Part shown: positions 8,723 to 17,253 of the stretch, in pieces
Layout of the letters: every line of letters starts with the position of its first letter
How positions within the stretch are numbered: the stretch's first letter is position 1
From: an uncultured Lachnospiraceae bacterium
GTDB lineage: Bacteria; Bacillota; Clostridia; Lachnospirales; Lachnospiraceae
Reading direction: 5' to 3'
Length of the DNA: 19,512 nt
Assembly (NCBI GenBank): GCA_905236545.1
Contig: CAJOQO010000131.1
Location: 1-19,512, forward strand
Made by a program: the position numbers and the translations under genes
Notes under the pieces: generated by a model
The model's database searches: none
Seen by the model: the letters and a program-made list of their open reading frames with translations, nothing else
Told to the model about the DNA's origin: nothing

Positions 8723-10495
8723 ATGGCAAAGGGAACAATCAAGAAGGTGTCCGGACCGCTTGTCGTAGCGACAGGCATGCGTGACGCGAACATGTTCGAT
8801 GTGTGCCGTGTCTCGGACAGAAGACTGATCGGAGAAGTCATCGAGATCCATGGGGATGAGGCATCCGTTCAGGTTTATGAGGAGACTGCGGGGCTGGCTC
8901 CGGGTGAGCCGGTAGAGTCGACAGGAGCGCCTCTGAGCGTGGAACTCGGGCCCGGACTGATCGGAAGTATCTATGACGGTATCCAGAGGCCGCTCGTAGA
9001 TATCATGAAGCAGACGAATTCCAATCTGCTGGCGCGCGGCATCGAGGTTCCGGCGCTGAGCCGGGAGAAGGTGTGGCATTTCGTTCCGGCGGCAAAGGCG
9101 GGCGATCACGTTGTCGGCGGCGATATTCTGGGAACCGTGCAGGAGACGCACATCATTACCCAGAAGATCATGGTTCCGCCGAACGCGAAAGGAACGCTGA
9201 AGACGATCAAGGAAGGCGACTTCAAGGTGACCGATACGGTTGCGGTTCTGAAAAAGGAAGACGGAACCGAGATGGAGATCACGCTGATCCAGCAATGGCC
9301 GGTCCGCCGCGAGCGGCCTTACGCGAAGAAGCTCGCTCCGGACAAGCCGCTGATCACCGGTCAGAGAGTGATCGACACCCTGTTTCCGATCGCCAAGGGC
9401 GGCGTGGCCGCGATTCCGGGCCCCTTCGGCTCCGGAAAGACAGTCGTCCAGCATCAGCTGGCCAAATGGGCTGAGGCGGATGTCGTTGTCTATATCGGCT
9501 GCGGTGAGCGCGGCAATGAGATGACGGACGTTTTGAATGAGTTCCCTGCCCTGAAGGATCCGAAAACCGGATATTCGCTGATGGAGCGCACCGTCCTGAT
9601 CGCCAATACCTCCGATATGCCGGTTGCGGCCCGCGAGGCATCCATCTATACCGGAATCACGATTGCGGAGTATTTCCGTGACATGGGATATTCGGTGGCC
9701 CTGATGGCGGACTCCACCTCCCGCTGGGCGGAGGCCCTTCGCGAGATGAGCGGACGTCTGGAGGAGATGCCCGGTGAGGAAGGATATCCCGCGTATCTGT
9801 CTTCGAGACTTGCCCAGTTCTATGAGAGAGCCGGACATGTGGTCACTCTGGGTTCCGACGGGCGCGAAGGAAGCCTGAGCGCGATCGGCGCTGTTTCCCC
9901 CGCGGGCGGCGACATCTCCGAGCCGGTATCCCAGGCGACGCTGAGAATCGTCAAGGTATTCTGGCGGCTGGATTCGGCCCTTGCGTACCAGAGGCATTTC
10001 CCGGCGATCAACTGGCTGAGTTCCTATTCGCTGTATCTGGACTCTCTCGGAAAATGGTTCGATGACCAGACGGACGGCGAGTGGATGAAGCTCAGGGGAA
10101 AGATGATGCGGATCCTGCAGCAGGAGAGTGAGCTGAATGAGATGGTGCAGCTGGTCGGTATGGACGCGCTGTCCGCGCCGGACAGGCTGACCATGGAGGC
10201 GGCGCGCTCGATCCGTGAGGACTACCTGAACCAGAACGCATTTATGGATTCCGATACGTATACGACGCTGGAAAAGCAGGATCTGATGATGAAGCTGATC
10301 CTCGCGTATTTTGATAAAGGCAATGAGGCGCTTAAGAACGGTGCGTCGATTGAATCTCTGGTGAAGCTGGGATGCCGCGAAGACATCGGCCGCTACAAAT
10401 ATACGGAGATCGATCAGATCCGGCCGGAGTACGACAGGATCATGAAGAACCTGGACGATGAGATCCGCGACGCGATCGAAAAGAGCCAGGAGTAA
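8723..10495 (+). CDS. ntpA: V-type ATPase catalytic subunit A
   Basis: This 590-aa catalytic subunit hydrolyses or synthesises ATP in the A3B3 head. The N-terminal beta-barrel (about 1-70) and the large non-homologous insert that distinguishes V-type A from F-type beta (about 110-190) are both present. The P-loop is GPFGSGKT (233-240). GCGERGNEM supplies the likely catalytic E262. The run from [20 protein letters not shown] through [14 protein letters not shown] to GEEGYPAYL is the standard nucleotide-binding core. No active-site residue appears lost. The ATG at 8723 has AAAGG upstream. Subunit B follows 12 bp later. A V-type rather than F-type enzyme is certain from the insert and the gene set. 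Confidence 0.98.
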   Translation: MAKGTIKKVSGPLVVATGMRDANMFDVCRVSDRRLIGEVIEIHGDEASVQVYEETAGLAPGEPVESTGAPLSVELGPGLIGSIYDGIQRPLVDIMKQTNSNLLARGIEVPALSREKVWHFVPAAKAGDHVVGGDILGTVQETHIITQKIMVPPNAKGTLKTIKEGDFKVTDTVAVLKKEDGTEMEITLIQQWPVRRERPYAKKLAPDKPLITGQRVIDTLFPIAKGGVAAIPGPFGSGKTVVQHQLAKWAEADVVVYIGCGERGNEMTDVLNEFPALKDPKTGYSLMERTVLIANTSDMPVAAREASIYTGITIAEYFRDMGYSVALMADSTSRWAEALREMSGRLEEMPGEEGYPAYLSSRLAQFYERAGHVVTLGSDGREGSLSAIGAVSPAGGDISEPVSQATLRIVKVFWRLDSALAYQRHFPAINWLSSYSLYLDSLGKWFDDQTDGEWMKLRGKMMRILQQESELNEMVQLVGMDALSAPDRLTMEAARSIREDYLNQNAFMDSDTYTTLEKQDLMMKLILAYFDKGNEALKNGASIESLVKLGCREDIGRYKYTEIDQIRPEYDRIMKNLDDEIRDAIEKSQE

Positions 10496-10507
10496 GGGGG
10501 CACAGTT

Positions 10508-11881
10508 ATGGCAAAAGAATACAGAACCATTCAGGAAGTTGCCGGCCCTCTGATGATGGTGCGCGGCGTGGAAGGCGTAGCGTATGATGAGCTCGGCGAG
10601 ATCGAGCTGGAGAGCGGCGAAAAGAGAAGATGCCGTGTCCTGGAGATCAATGGCGGCAATGCGCTGGTACAGCTGTTTGAGAACTCTACCGGTATCAATG
10701 TTGAGTCGTCGAAGGTCAGATTCCTGGGACGCTCGATGGAGCTGGGCGTATCGGAGGATATGCTGTCGAGAGTTTTTGACGGTCTGGGACGCCCGATCGA
10801 TGACGGGCCGCAGATCCTTCCGGATGAGAGGCGCGATATCAATGGCCTGCCGATGAATCCGGCTGCCCGCGCGTACCCCGAGGAGTTCATCCAGACGGGG
10901 GTATCCGCCATCGACGGCCTGAACACGCTGGTCAGAGGACAGAAGCTTCCGATCTTCTCCGCATCCGGACTTCCGCATGCGCAGCTGGCGGCACAGATCG
11001 CCAGACAGGCGAAGGTTGTCGGAACCGACGAGCCGTTCGCGGTTGTATTTGCCGCGATGGGCATCACCTTTGAGGAGTCGAACTATTTCATCGAGTCCTT
11101 CCGCGAGACCGGTGCGATTGACCGCGCGGTATTGTTCATGAACCTTGCAAATGACCCTGCGGTTGAGCGTATCGCGACTCCGCGTATGGCGCTGACCGCC
11201 GCGGAATATCTTGCATTCGAAAAAGGAATGCACGTTCTGGTCATCATGACCGATATTACGAACTATGCGGACGCGCTGCGTGAGATCTCGGCCGCCCGGA
11301 AAGAGGTTCCGGGACGCCGCGGCTATCCGGGCTACATGTATACGGATCTTGCTTCCCTGTATGAGAGAGCGGGACGCCAGGTCGGCAGGAAGGGTTCTAT
11401 CACGATGATCCCGATTCTGACGATGCCGGAGGATGACAAAACGCATCCGATTCCCGACCTTACCGGGTACATTACAGAGGGCCAGATCATCCTGAGCCGT
11501 GATCTGTACCGCAAGGGCCTGGAGCCGCCGATCGACGTTCTTCCGTCGCTGTCGCGTCTGAAGGATAAGGGAATCGGCGAGGGCAAGACCAGAGCCGATC
11601 ACGCGAACACCATGAACCAGCTGTTTGCCGCCTACGCGAGAGGTAAGGACGCGAAGGAGCTGATGGTTATCCTGGGTGAGGCCGCGCTGACGGATATCGA
11701 CAAGCTGTACGCGAAGTTCTCTGATGAATTCGAAGAGAAGTACATCAACCAGGGATACCGGACGGATCGTTCTATCCAGGAGACGCTGGATATCGGCTGG
11801 GATCTGCTGCGCATTTTGCCCAGAGGCGAGCTGAAGAGAATCAAGGACGAGTATCTGGACAAGTATTACGAGAAGAAGTAA
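10508..11881 (+). CDS. ntpB: V-type ATPase non-catalytic subunit B
   Basis: This 457-aa partner of subunit A in the hexameric head completes the catalytic interface but does not hydrolyse ATP. At the P-loop position the sequence reads [20 protein letters not shown], lacking the GxxxxGKT signature, as normal for B subunits. [39 protein letters not shown] and [20 protein letters not shown] are diagnostic. The ATG at 10508 has AAGGGGG at 10494-10500, overlapping the A-subunit stop. The D-subunit gene starts 14 bp after the stop. Confidence 0.98.
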   Translation: MAKEYRTIQEVAGPLMMVRGVEGVAYDELGEIELESGEKRRCRVLEINGGNALVQLFENSTGINVESSKVRFLGRSMELGVSEDMLSRVFDGLGRPIDDGPQILPDERRDINGLPMNPAARAYPEEFIQTGVSAIDGLNTLVRGQKLPIFSASGLPHAQLAAQIARQAKVVGTDEPFAVVFAAMGITFEESNYFIESFRETGAIDRAVLFMNLANDPAVERIATPRMALTAAEYLAFEKGMHVLVIMTDITNYADALREISAARKEVPGRRGYPGYMYTDLASLYERAGRQVGRKGSITMIPILTMPEDDKTHPIPDLTGYITEGQIILSRDLYRKGLEPPIDVLPSLSRLKDKGIGEGKTRADHANTMNQLFAAYARGKDAKELMVILGEAALTDIDKLYAKFSDEFEEKYINQGYRTDRSIQETLDIGWDLLRILPRGELKRIKDEYLDKYYEKK

Positions 11882-11889
11882 GGGGGTGA
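11881..11889 (+). promoter_or_regulatory. ribosome binding site that fixes a TTG start
   Basis: AGGGGGTGA, overlapping the last base of the B-subunit stop, lies 6 nt before the TTG at 11896. The protein read from TTG starts ASSTVIPTRMELTRL, which matches where D subunits normally begin. An ATG start 10 codons later would cut conserved residues. Confidence 0.8.
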
Positions 11890-11895
11890 CCTCTT

Positions 11896-12603
11896 TTGGC
11901 CAGTTCAACAGTCATACCGACCAGAATGGAGCTTACCCGCCTCAAGAGAAAGCTGGTTACCGCCCGCAAGGGTCATAAGCTGCTCAAGGATAAGCGGGAT
12001 GAGCTGATGAGGCAGTTCCTGATCATGGTGCGTGAGAACAGGGATCTGAGGGAGAAAGTCGAGAAGGGCATCGGGGAGGCAAACCGTGGTTTCGCGCTTG
12101 CCAGAAGCGCTATGTCCGACGAGGCTGTCCGGGTGGCTTTTATGGCTCCCAAGCAGAGAGTTTCGATCGATGTGTCCTACAAGAACATCATGAGTGTCAA
12201 CGTGCCGGAGTATTCTTTCGAGACGAGGACGAGTGATGCTTCAGATATGTTTTCCTATGGTTTCGCGTTTACTTCCGCTGATCTTGACGGGGCTGTGGAG
12301 ACGTTGTCGGGCGTCTTTGAGCAGATGCTGAAGCTTGCCCAGACGGAGAAGAGCTGCCAGCTGATGGCGGCTGAGATTGAGAAGACGAGGCGCCGCGTGA
12401 ATGCGCTGGAGCATGTCATGATTCCGCAGCTGGAGGAGGATATTAAGTATATTTCCATGAAGCTTGATGAGAATGAGCGTTCGAGCCAGATCCGCCTGAT
12501 GAAGGTGAAGGATATGATGCTTGAGCAGACGTATCATTATGAGGAGCGTGAAATGGAGAGGGCGAAGGCGAAGGAGATGGCTGCGGCTGCCCGGGGTTCG
12601 TGA
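11896..12603 (+). CDS. ntpD: V-type ATPase subunit D (central shaft)
   Basis: This 235-aa central rotor shaft turns inside the A3B3 head. The N-terminal conserved block PTRMELTRLKRKLVTARKGH, followed by KLLKDKRDELMR, and the C-terminal helix with ALEHVMIPQLEEDIKYI form the antiparallel coiled coil of the family. The middle (about 75-155) is the small globular domain. The start is TTG, supported by a strong ribosome site and family alignment. The C-terminal tail after about 205 is Glu/Lys/Ala-rich and probably disordered. It is the last gene of the operon, with a strong terminator 46 bp downstream. No NtpH or NtpJ homologue follows. Confidence 0.96.
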   Translation: MASSTVIPTRMELTRLKRKLVTARKGHKLLKDKRDELMRQFLIMVRENRDLREKVEKGIGEANRGFALARSAMSDEAVRVAFMAPKQRVSIDVSYKNIMSVNVPEYSFETRTSDASDMFSYGFAFTSADLDGAVETLSGVFEQMLKLAQTEKSCQLMAAEIEKTRRRVNALEHVMIPQLEEDIKYISMKLDENERSSQIRLMKVKDMMLEQTYHYEEREMERAKAKEMAAAARGS

Positions 12604-12648
12604 GGCAGTGCGGCGTTTGCCTTTTTGTGTTTGGCTGGGTTGTCTGTT

Positions 12649-12676
12649 CCGGTCCGCGGCTGCGGGCCGGTTTTTT
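12649..12676 (+). terminator. rho-independent terminator of the V-ATPase operon
   Basis: CCGGTCCGC (12649-12657), a GGCT loop and GCGGGCCGG (12662-12670) form a 9-bp stem with one G-U pair, followed at once by TTTTTT (12671-12676). It is strong and correctly placed 46 bp after the D-subunit stop. Confidence 0.93.
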
Positions 12677-12715
12677 GCGGCCCGGGCCTGCGGATGACTC
12701 CGGCGAAAAAGGGGC

Positions 12716-12743
12716 TGTACAGATCTATATTTTGTGCTATCAT
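12716..12743 (+). promoter_or_regulatory. putative promoter of nrdDG
   Basis: TATCAT (12738-12743), preceded by TG one base upstream (12735-12736), makes an extended -10. A weak TGTACA -35 (12716-12721) lies 16 bp away. Transcription should start around 12750, giving a leader of about 80 nt to the ATG at 12832. Confidence 0.5.
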
Positions 12744-12769
12744 AGACACTGCACCGCTAAATGTGGAGA
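12722..12769 (+). promoter_or_regulatory. possible pair of NrdR-like boxes
   Basis: The 16 bases at 12722-12737 match the NrdR consensus acaCwAtATaTwGtgt at about 11 positions (core CTATATTTTGTG). A much weaker match starts exactly 32 bp later, at 12754. The spacing of three helical turns is what NrdR pairs use, and the first box fills the -35/-10 spacer. The second box is poor, so this is only a candidate operator. Confidence 0.25.
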
Positions 12770-12831
12770 AAAAGCACACGCTTGTTTAATCCTGCAAAAC
12801 TGCATGATAGAACGATAAGAAGGAGTAGGGT

Positions 12832-15357
12832 ATGCTGAAGGTTAGAAAAAGGAACGGTTTGATCGTTCCGTTTGACGGGGATAAGATACAGGCCGCGATG
12901 GAGAAGGCGTTTAAGGCGACGGGAACGCCGGTGCCGGCGGAATATATCATGAACAAGATGCTCATGAATATCTATGCCCTGATGCGTACAGAGGATCATG
13001 TTGTCGATATTGAGTCTATTCAGGACGCGGTGGAGCAGGTGCTTTCCGAGTCCGGTTTCTTCCGCGTGTCGAAAGCGTATGTTCTGTATCGCAGCCAGAG
13101 AAAGAGTGTCCGCGAAGCGGCGTCGAGCGTGCTGGATTATTCCAAGCTGGTTCATGGGTATCTGGACCGTCTTGACTGGAGAGTGAAGGAGAATTCCACG
13201 GTTCAGTATACACTGGGCGGCCTGATCCTTTCGAACTCCGGCGCGGTTACCGCAAATTACTGGCTGAATGAGATTTATGACAATGAGATCGCGCAGCTGC
13301 ATAAGAAGGCTGCGATTCATCTTCATGATCTGTCCATGCTTGCGCCTTATTGCGCGGGATGGAATCTGAAACAGCTGATCTGTGAAGGCATCAAGGGCGT
13401 ATCCGGGAGGATCGCTTCCAGCCCGGCGAAGCATCTGTCCACACTCTGCAATCAGATGGTTAATTTCCTCGGGATTATGCAGAATGAGTGGGCGGGCGCG
13501 CAGGCATTTTCCTCGTTTGATACCTATCTTGCGCCTTTTGTCCGCACGGACGGACTGGACTACAAGGGGGTAAAGCAGTGTGTCCAGAGCTTTATCTACG
13601 GTGTGAACACCCCGTCCAGATGGGGATGTCAGTCACCGTTTACGAATGTTACGCTCGACTGGACGGTTCCGGAGGATCTGAGGGACCAGAAGGCGATTGT
13701 CGGCGGGCGTGAGATGGACTTTACCTATGGGGACTGCAAGAAAGAGATGGACATGATCAACAAGGCATTTATCGAGATCATGACCGAGGGCGACGCGCAG
13801 GGACGCGGATTCCAGTACCCGATTCCGACCTATTCCATCACGAAGGACTTTGACTGGGAGGACAATGAGAATAACCGGCTGCTTTTCGGGATGACCGCAA
13901 AGTATGGGACGCCCTATTTCTCCAATTATGTCAACAGTGACATGAAGCCTTCCGACATCCGTTCGATGTGCTGCAGGCTCCGTCTTGACCTCAGAGAGCT
14001 CAAACGCAGAAACGGCGGCTTTTTCGGTGCGGGCGAGTCGACCGGCTCGATCGGCGTTGTGACCATCAACCTGCCGCAGCTTGCGTATCTGTGCCAGACG
14101 GAAGAGGAATTCTGGGAGAAGCTCGACAGCAGGATGGATGTGTGTGCGCGTTCCCTGCACACGAAGCGGGAGGTTGTCTCCAACCTTCTGGAGGCCGGAC
14201 TGTATCCTTACACCCAGGCGTATCTGGGTACCTTCGAGAATCATTTCTCGACGATCGGAATCTGCGGAGGCAATGAGATGTGCCTGAACGCGAAATGGCT
14301 CGGCAAGGATCTGACCCACCGGGAGAGCCAGGAATTCGTGGAAAGGATGCTGAAGCATATGAGGGAGCGTCTGTCCGATTATCAGGAGAAGTATGCCCCG
14401 GAGCTGTTCAACCTGGAAGCGACTCCGGCGGAGTCCACCGCTTATCGTTTCGCCAAGCATGATGTGAGCCGTTTCCCTGATATCCATACGGCCAATGACC
14501 ATGGAACGCCTTATTACACGAATTCCACCAATCTTCCGGTCGGCACGACGGATGACGTGTTTGACGCGCTGGATGTACAGGATCGTTTCCAGCCGCTTTA
14601 TACCTCGGGCACGGTGTTCCACACGTTTCTGGGGGAGAAGCTGCCTGACTGGAAGAGCGCCGCAAAGATGGTGAAGACCATTACGGATACCTACAGGCTG
14701 CCTTATGTTTCCATCAGTCCGACCTATTCCGTATGCCCTGACCACGGATATATCGAGGGAGAGCATTTTTCCTGTCCGATCTGCGGAAAAGAGGCAGAGG
14801 TTTATTCCAGAATCACCGGTTATTACAGGCCGGTTAAGAACTGGAATGACGGAAAGTCGCAGGAGTTTAAGGATCGGAAGGTCTATGACGCCTCGAAATC
14901 GTTTGGCAGGAAGCATGCGGCGGAGGATGGTGAGGCTGCTGTGCACGGCAGTGCAGCCGCGGCGGGGCCGGAGGCGGCTTCGACCGTAGCAGGAGCCGCA
15001 GCGGGGACAAAAGCGGCTTCGTCCGAAGCGGGCACGGCCGCGGCGGGGGCTGACGGGATCTGTGCATCTGCCGGCGCGGGCGGCTTTGCTGCCGGGTCTC
15101 AGGTTCCGATTCTGGTCACGACCAGAACCTGCCCCAAATGTAAGATCATCCGTCATTACATGGATGAGAATCATATTGACTACCATGTGACAGTTGCCGG
15201 CGAGCCGGAGGCGGACCGTCTGATCGCGAAGTATCGCATTACGAGCGCGCCGACGCTGATCGGCGCCAGTGAGGAGGGGTGGAAGGCGTATACCGATATT
15301 CCGGCGATCCGCGCGTATCTCGACGCAAACCTCTATCAGCAGGGCAGAGCGGTGTGA
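12832..15357 (+). CDS. nrdD: class III anaerobic ribonucleoside-triphosphate reductase fused to a glutaredoxin-like domain
   Basis: This 841-aa glycyl-radical enzyme makes dNTPs without oxygen. Residues 1-95 are an ATP-cone, the allosteric activity switch, starting MLKVRKRNGLIVPFDGDKI. The catalytic barrel (about 100-690) holds candidate active-site cysteines C174 (PYCAGWNL), C478 and C484 (ICGGNEMCLN). A metal site is formed by C635, H638, C648 and C651. The glycyl-radical residue is G663 in RITGYYRP. A repetitive Ala/Gly linker (about 698-758) leads to a redoxin domain (about 759-841) with CPKC at 767-770 and SAPTLIGAS, like NrdH/glutaredoxin. This tail is absent from textbook NrdD of about 710 aa and suggests reduction by a tethered redoxin. 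AAGGAG at 12820-12825 supports the start. nrdG begins 5 bp after the stop. The identification is certain; the reductant is inferred. Confidence 0.97.
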   Translation: MLKVRKRNGLIVPFDGDKIQAAMEKAFKATGTPVPAEYIMNKMLMNIYALMRTEDHVVDIESIQDAVEQVLSESGFFRVSKAYVLYRSQRKSVREAASSVLDYSKLVHGYLDRLDWRVKENSTVQYTLGGLILSNSGAVTANYWLNEIYDNEIAQLHKKAAIHLHDLSMLAPYCAGWNLKQLICEGIKGVSGRIASSPAKHLSTLCNQMVNFLGIMQNEWAGAQAFSSFDTYLAPFVRTDGLDYKGVKQCVQSFIYGVNTPSRWGCQSPFTNVTLDWTVPEDLRDQKAIVGGREMDFTYGDCKKEMDMINKAFIEIMTEGDAQGRGFQYPIPTYSITKDFDWEDNENNRLLFGMTAKYGTPYFSNYVNSDMKPSDIRSMCCRLRLDLRELKRRNGGFFGAGESTGSIGVVTINLPQLAYLCQTEEEFWEKLDSRMDVCARSLHTKREVVSNLLEAGLYPYTQAYLGTFENHFSTIGICGGNEMCLNAKWLGKDLTHRESQEFVERMLKHMRERLSDYQEKYAPELFNLEATPAESTAYRFAKHDVSRFPDIHTANDHGTPYYTNSTNLPVGTTDDVFDALDVQDRFQPLYTSGTVFHTFLGEKLPDWKSAAKMVKTITDTYRLPYVSISPTYSVCPDHGYIEGEHFSCPICGKEAEVYSRITGYYRPVKNWNDGKSQEFKDRKVYDASKSFGRKHAAEDGEAAVHGSAAAAGPEAASTVAGAAAGTKAASSEAGTAAAGADGICASAGAGGFAAGSQVPILVTTRTCPKCKIIRHYMDENHIDYHVTVAGEPEADRLIAKYRITSAPTLIGASEEGWKAYTDIPAIRAYLDANLYQQGRAV
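14953..15100 (+). repeat. imperfect 39-42-bp repeats coding the Ala/Gly linker of NrdD
   Basis: Roughly three units starting near 14959, 14998 and 15040 encode variations of AAGxxAASxxAGxA. The first two are clearly related at DNA level (GCGGCTTCG-CCG-AGC shared). The third is degenerate. They form the flexible tether between the reductase core and the redoxin domain. Confidence 0.6.
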
Positions 15358-15362
15358 GCGGC

Positions 15363-16133
15363 ATGATGCGTCTTGCAGGGCTGCAGAAATTAACGCTGCT
15401 GGACTACCCGGGGGAGGTTGCATGCACCGTCTTTACAAAAGGGTGCAATCTCCGCTGCCCGTTCTGCCAGAATCCTGACCTGGTGCTCCCGCAGTTTATG
15501 GAGGAGAGCGGAACTCTTCCGGAGGAGGAGTTCTTCCGCTTTCTGGACCGGCGCCGGGGCAGGCTCTCCGGAGTTGCGGTTACGGGCGGTGAACCGACTC
15601 TGCAGGAAGGCCTGGCGCATTTTCTCGGAAGGATCCGGGAGATGGGCTTCCTGGTCAAGCTGGATACCAATGGTCTGAATCCGAAGGCCCTGGAGACGAT
15701 TGTCCGGAAGGGCCTTGTTGACTATGTGGCGATGGATGTGAAGAACTGTCCGGGAAAGTACGCCCTGACGGCAGGACTGGAGGAGCGGCATCCGGGCATG
15801 CTGTGGGAAACGGCATCCGAGAGCATCCGGTTTCTGATGGAGGATCATGTTCCCTGTGAGTTTCGGACAACCGTTGCGGCCGGACTGCATACGGAGGAGG
15901 ATATCGTAGAGATGGCGCGGCATCTTCAGGGTGCCCGCGCGTGGTTTCTTCAGCAGTTTCTTCCGGCAGAGCATATGGTGGGGGACTACCCGGCGGATGG
16001 TTCGGGACAGGCGGCGGTCCGGTGTGCGGATGCAGCTGTGAGAAGGCTGCGCCCGCCGTCTGCGGAGGAACTGAGGCGTATGCGGGACGCGGCAGCGGCT
16101 TATGTTCCGTCCGTTTCCGTGCGTGGGATATGA
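15363..16133 (+). CDS. nrdG: anaerobic ribonucleotide reductase activating protein (radical SAM)
   Basis: This 256-aa radical-SAM activase uses S-adenosylmethionine and a 4Fe-4S cluster to generate the glycyl radical on NrdD. The iron-sulfur motif CNLRCPFC supplies C28, C32 and C35. GLQKLTLLDYPGEVACTVF before it and VTGGEPTLQ, DTNGLNP and AMDVKNCPGKYALTAG after it are typical of the family. I chose the ATG at 15363, 5 bp after the nrdD stop, because family members begin MM/MxxAGLQKLTLLDYPG. An upstream in-frame ATG at 15279 would overlap the NrdD redoxin domain by 79 bases. A GTG at 15354, overlapping the nrdD stop region, is an alternative. The ribosome site is weak, consistent with coupling to nrdD. 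Confidence 0.95.
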   Translation: MMRLAGLQKLTLLDYPGEVACTVFTKGCNLRCPFCQNPDLVLPQFMEESGTLPEEEFFRFLDRRRGRLSGVAVTGGEPTLQEGLAHFLGRIREMGFLVKLDTNGLNPKALETIVRKGLVDYVAMDVKNCPGKYALTAGLEERHPGMLWETASESIRFLMEDHVPCEFRTTVAAGLHTEEDIVEMARHLQGARAWFLQQFLPAEHMVGDYPADGSGQAAVRCADAAVRRLRPPSAEELRRMRDAAAAYVPSVSVRGI

Positions 16134-16187
16134 GGGGGAGCAGAATACCGGGAATCGTTGGATGAGCAGAAAACTGGGGATATAAGG

Positions 16188-17246
16188 ATGGAAAAAACAC
16201 TATGGATCGTTATTCCCTGTTACAATGAGGAATCTGTGCTGCCGCTGTCGGCGCCGCAGTTTCTGGAAGAACTGAATCTCCTGATCGGGAAAAAGAAAGT
16301 ATCCGGGATGAGCCGGATACTCTTTGTTGATGACGGAAGTACAGACCGGACATGGAGGATCATACAGGATCTAGCCGCGTCGGAGGAACACTATATCGGG
16401 ATCTCCCAGAGCCGTAACCGGGGACATCAGAGTTCCCTGCTTGCCGGGCTCATGGAGGCGAAGGACAGTGCGGATGTGACGATCTCCATTGACTGCGACG
16501 GGCAGGATGACATCACCGCGATGGAGGAGATGATCGATCTGTATCTGGGCGGCTGTGATGTCGTCTACGGAGTCCGGAGCAAACGGGATACAGATACCGC
16601 ATTCAAAAGGATTACGGCGGAAAACTATTATCGTATCCTGCGCTGGTTCGGCGCGGAGGTGGTATTCAACCACGCCGATTACCGGCTTCTCTCCTCCAGG
16701 GTTCTCAGAGAGCTTGCAGATTACAAAGAGGTGAATCTGTATCTGAGAGGGCTGGTTCCCCTCATCGGTTTTCCCAGCGCGCAGGTCTCCTATGAGCGAA
16801 GGGAACGAATGGCCGGAAAGACTCATTATCCGCTCAGGAAGATGCTGAACCTCGCAATGGACGGCGTGACGAACCTCAGCGTGAAGCCGCTGCGGATGAT
16901 CAGCGCATTTGGATTCCTGGTTGCGGTATTCAGTTTTGCAGGGATCCTCTGGGCCGTCATCCGTGCCCTGTCCGGCCATACGGTTGAAGGCTGGGCAAGC
17001 ATGACCTGCATCATCTGCCTGGTCAGCGGGATCCAGCTGATCTGCCTGGGCGTGATCGGGGAGTATATCGGCAAGATCTACCTGGAAACGAAAGAACGTC
17101 CCCGCTATATTGTCCGGGAAAGAACCTGGAGGCCGGACAGAGCAGCAGCGCTGTGCGATCCGGAAAAGGATGCGGAGGGCGGACAGAATGACCCGCTGAC
17201 ATTATCCGGAAGGGATGCGGAGGGCGGATCGGATCGGGAGGAATGA
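16188..17246 (+). CDS. GtrB/CsbB-like polyprenyl-phosphate glycosyltransferase (GT2)
   Basis: This 352-aa membrane-anchored family 2 glycosyltransferase is predicted to move a sugar from a nucleotide donor to undecaprenyl phosphate on the cytoplasmic face. Visible motifs are IVIPCYNEE (8-16), VDDGSTDRT (47-55), QSRNRGHQSSLLAGL (74-88) and the metal-binding IDCDGQDD (101-108). Two C-terminal membrane helices (about 236-260 and 271-292) and GEYIGKIYLETKERPRYIV are typical of GtrB, CsbB and DPM1-like enzymes. The tail after about 315 is acidic and repeats DAEGG twice. The ATG at 16188 has GGGGA at 16176-16180. An ATG at 16158 lacks a site. A YfhO-family gene follows directly, which is the arrangement of CsbB-YfhO glycosylation. 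The sugar cannot be told from sequence. Confidence 0.9.
   Translation: MEKTLWIVIPCYNEESVLPLSAPQFLEELNLLIGKKKVSGMSRILFVDDGSTDRTWRIIQDLAASEEHYIGISQSRNRGHQSSLLAGLMEAKDSADVTISIDCDGQDDITAMEEMIDLYLGGCDVVYGVRSKRDTDTAFKRITAENYYRILRWFGAEVVFNHADYRLLSSRVLRELADYKEVNLYLRGLVPLIGFPSAQVSYERRERMAGKTHYPLRKMLNLAMDGVTNLSVKPLRMISAFGFLVAVFSFAGILWAVIRALSGHTVEGWASMTCIICLVSGIQLICLGVIGEYIGKIYLETKERPRYIVRERTWRPDRAAALCDPEKDAEGGQNDPLTLSGRDAEGGSDREE
17168..17228 (+). repeat. 16-bp direct repeats in the glycosyltransferase tail
   Basis: GGATGCGGAGGGCGGA occurs identically at 17168-17183 and 17213-17228. The copies are 45 bp apart, a whole number of codons, so both encode DAEGG in the poorly conserved acidic tail. Confidence 0.8.
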
Positions 17247-17253
17247 GACGGAC

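Noticed and set aside
10963..11017. Loss of P-loop in ntpB as a defect
   Set aside because: B subunits of V-type ATPases normally lack a functional Walker A motif, so this is expected.
8681..11908. Very long open frame on the minus strand (about 1075 codons) opposite ntpA and ntpB
   Set aside because: It lies exactly antisense to two certain, highly conserved genes, has no recognisable domain, and is rich in Arg/Leu/His/Asp as expected from a codon-biased GC-rich gene read backwards.
15279..15362. Longer start for nrdG inside nrdD
   Set aside because: It would overlap the conserved redoxin domain of NrdD in another frame, and family members start near AGLQKLTLLDYPG.
13633..15423. Long minus-strand open frame opposite nrdD (about 596 codons)
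   Set aside because: It is antisense to a certain conserved enzyme, with the biased Arg/Leu/Ile/His composition of a shadow frame and no domain.
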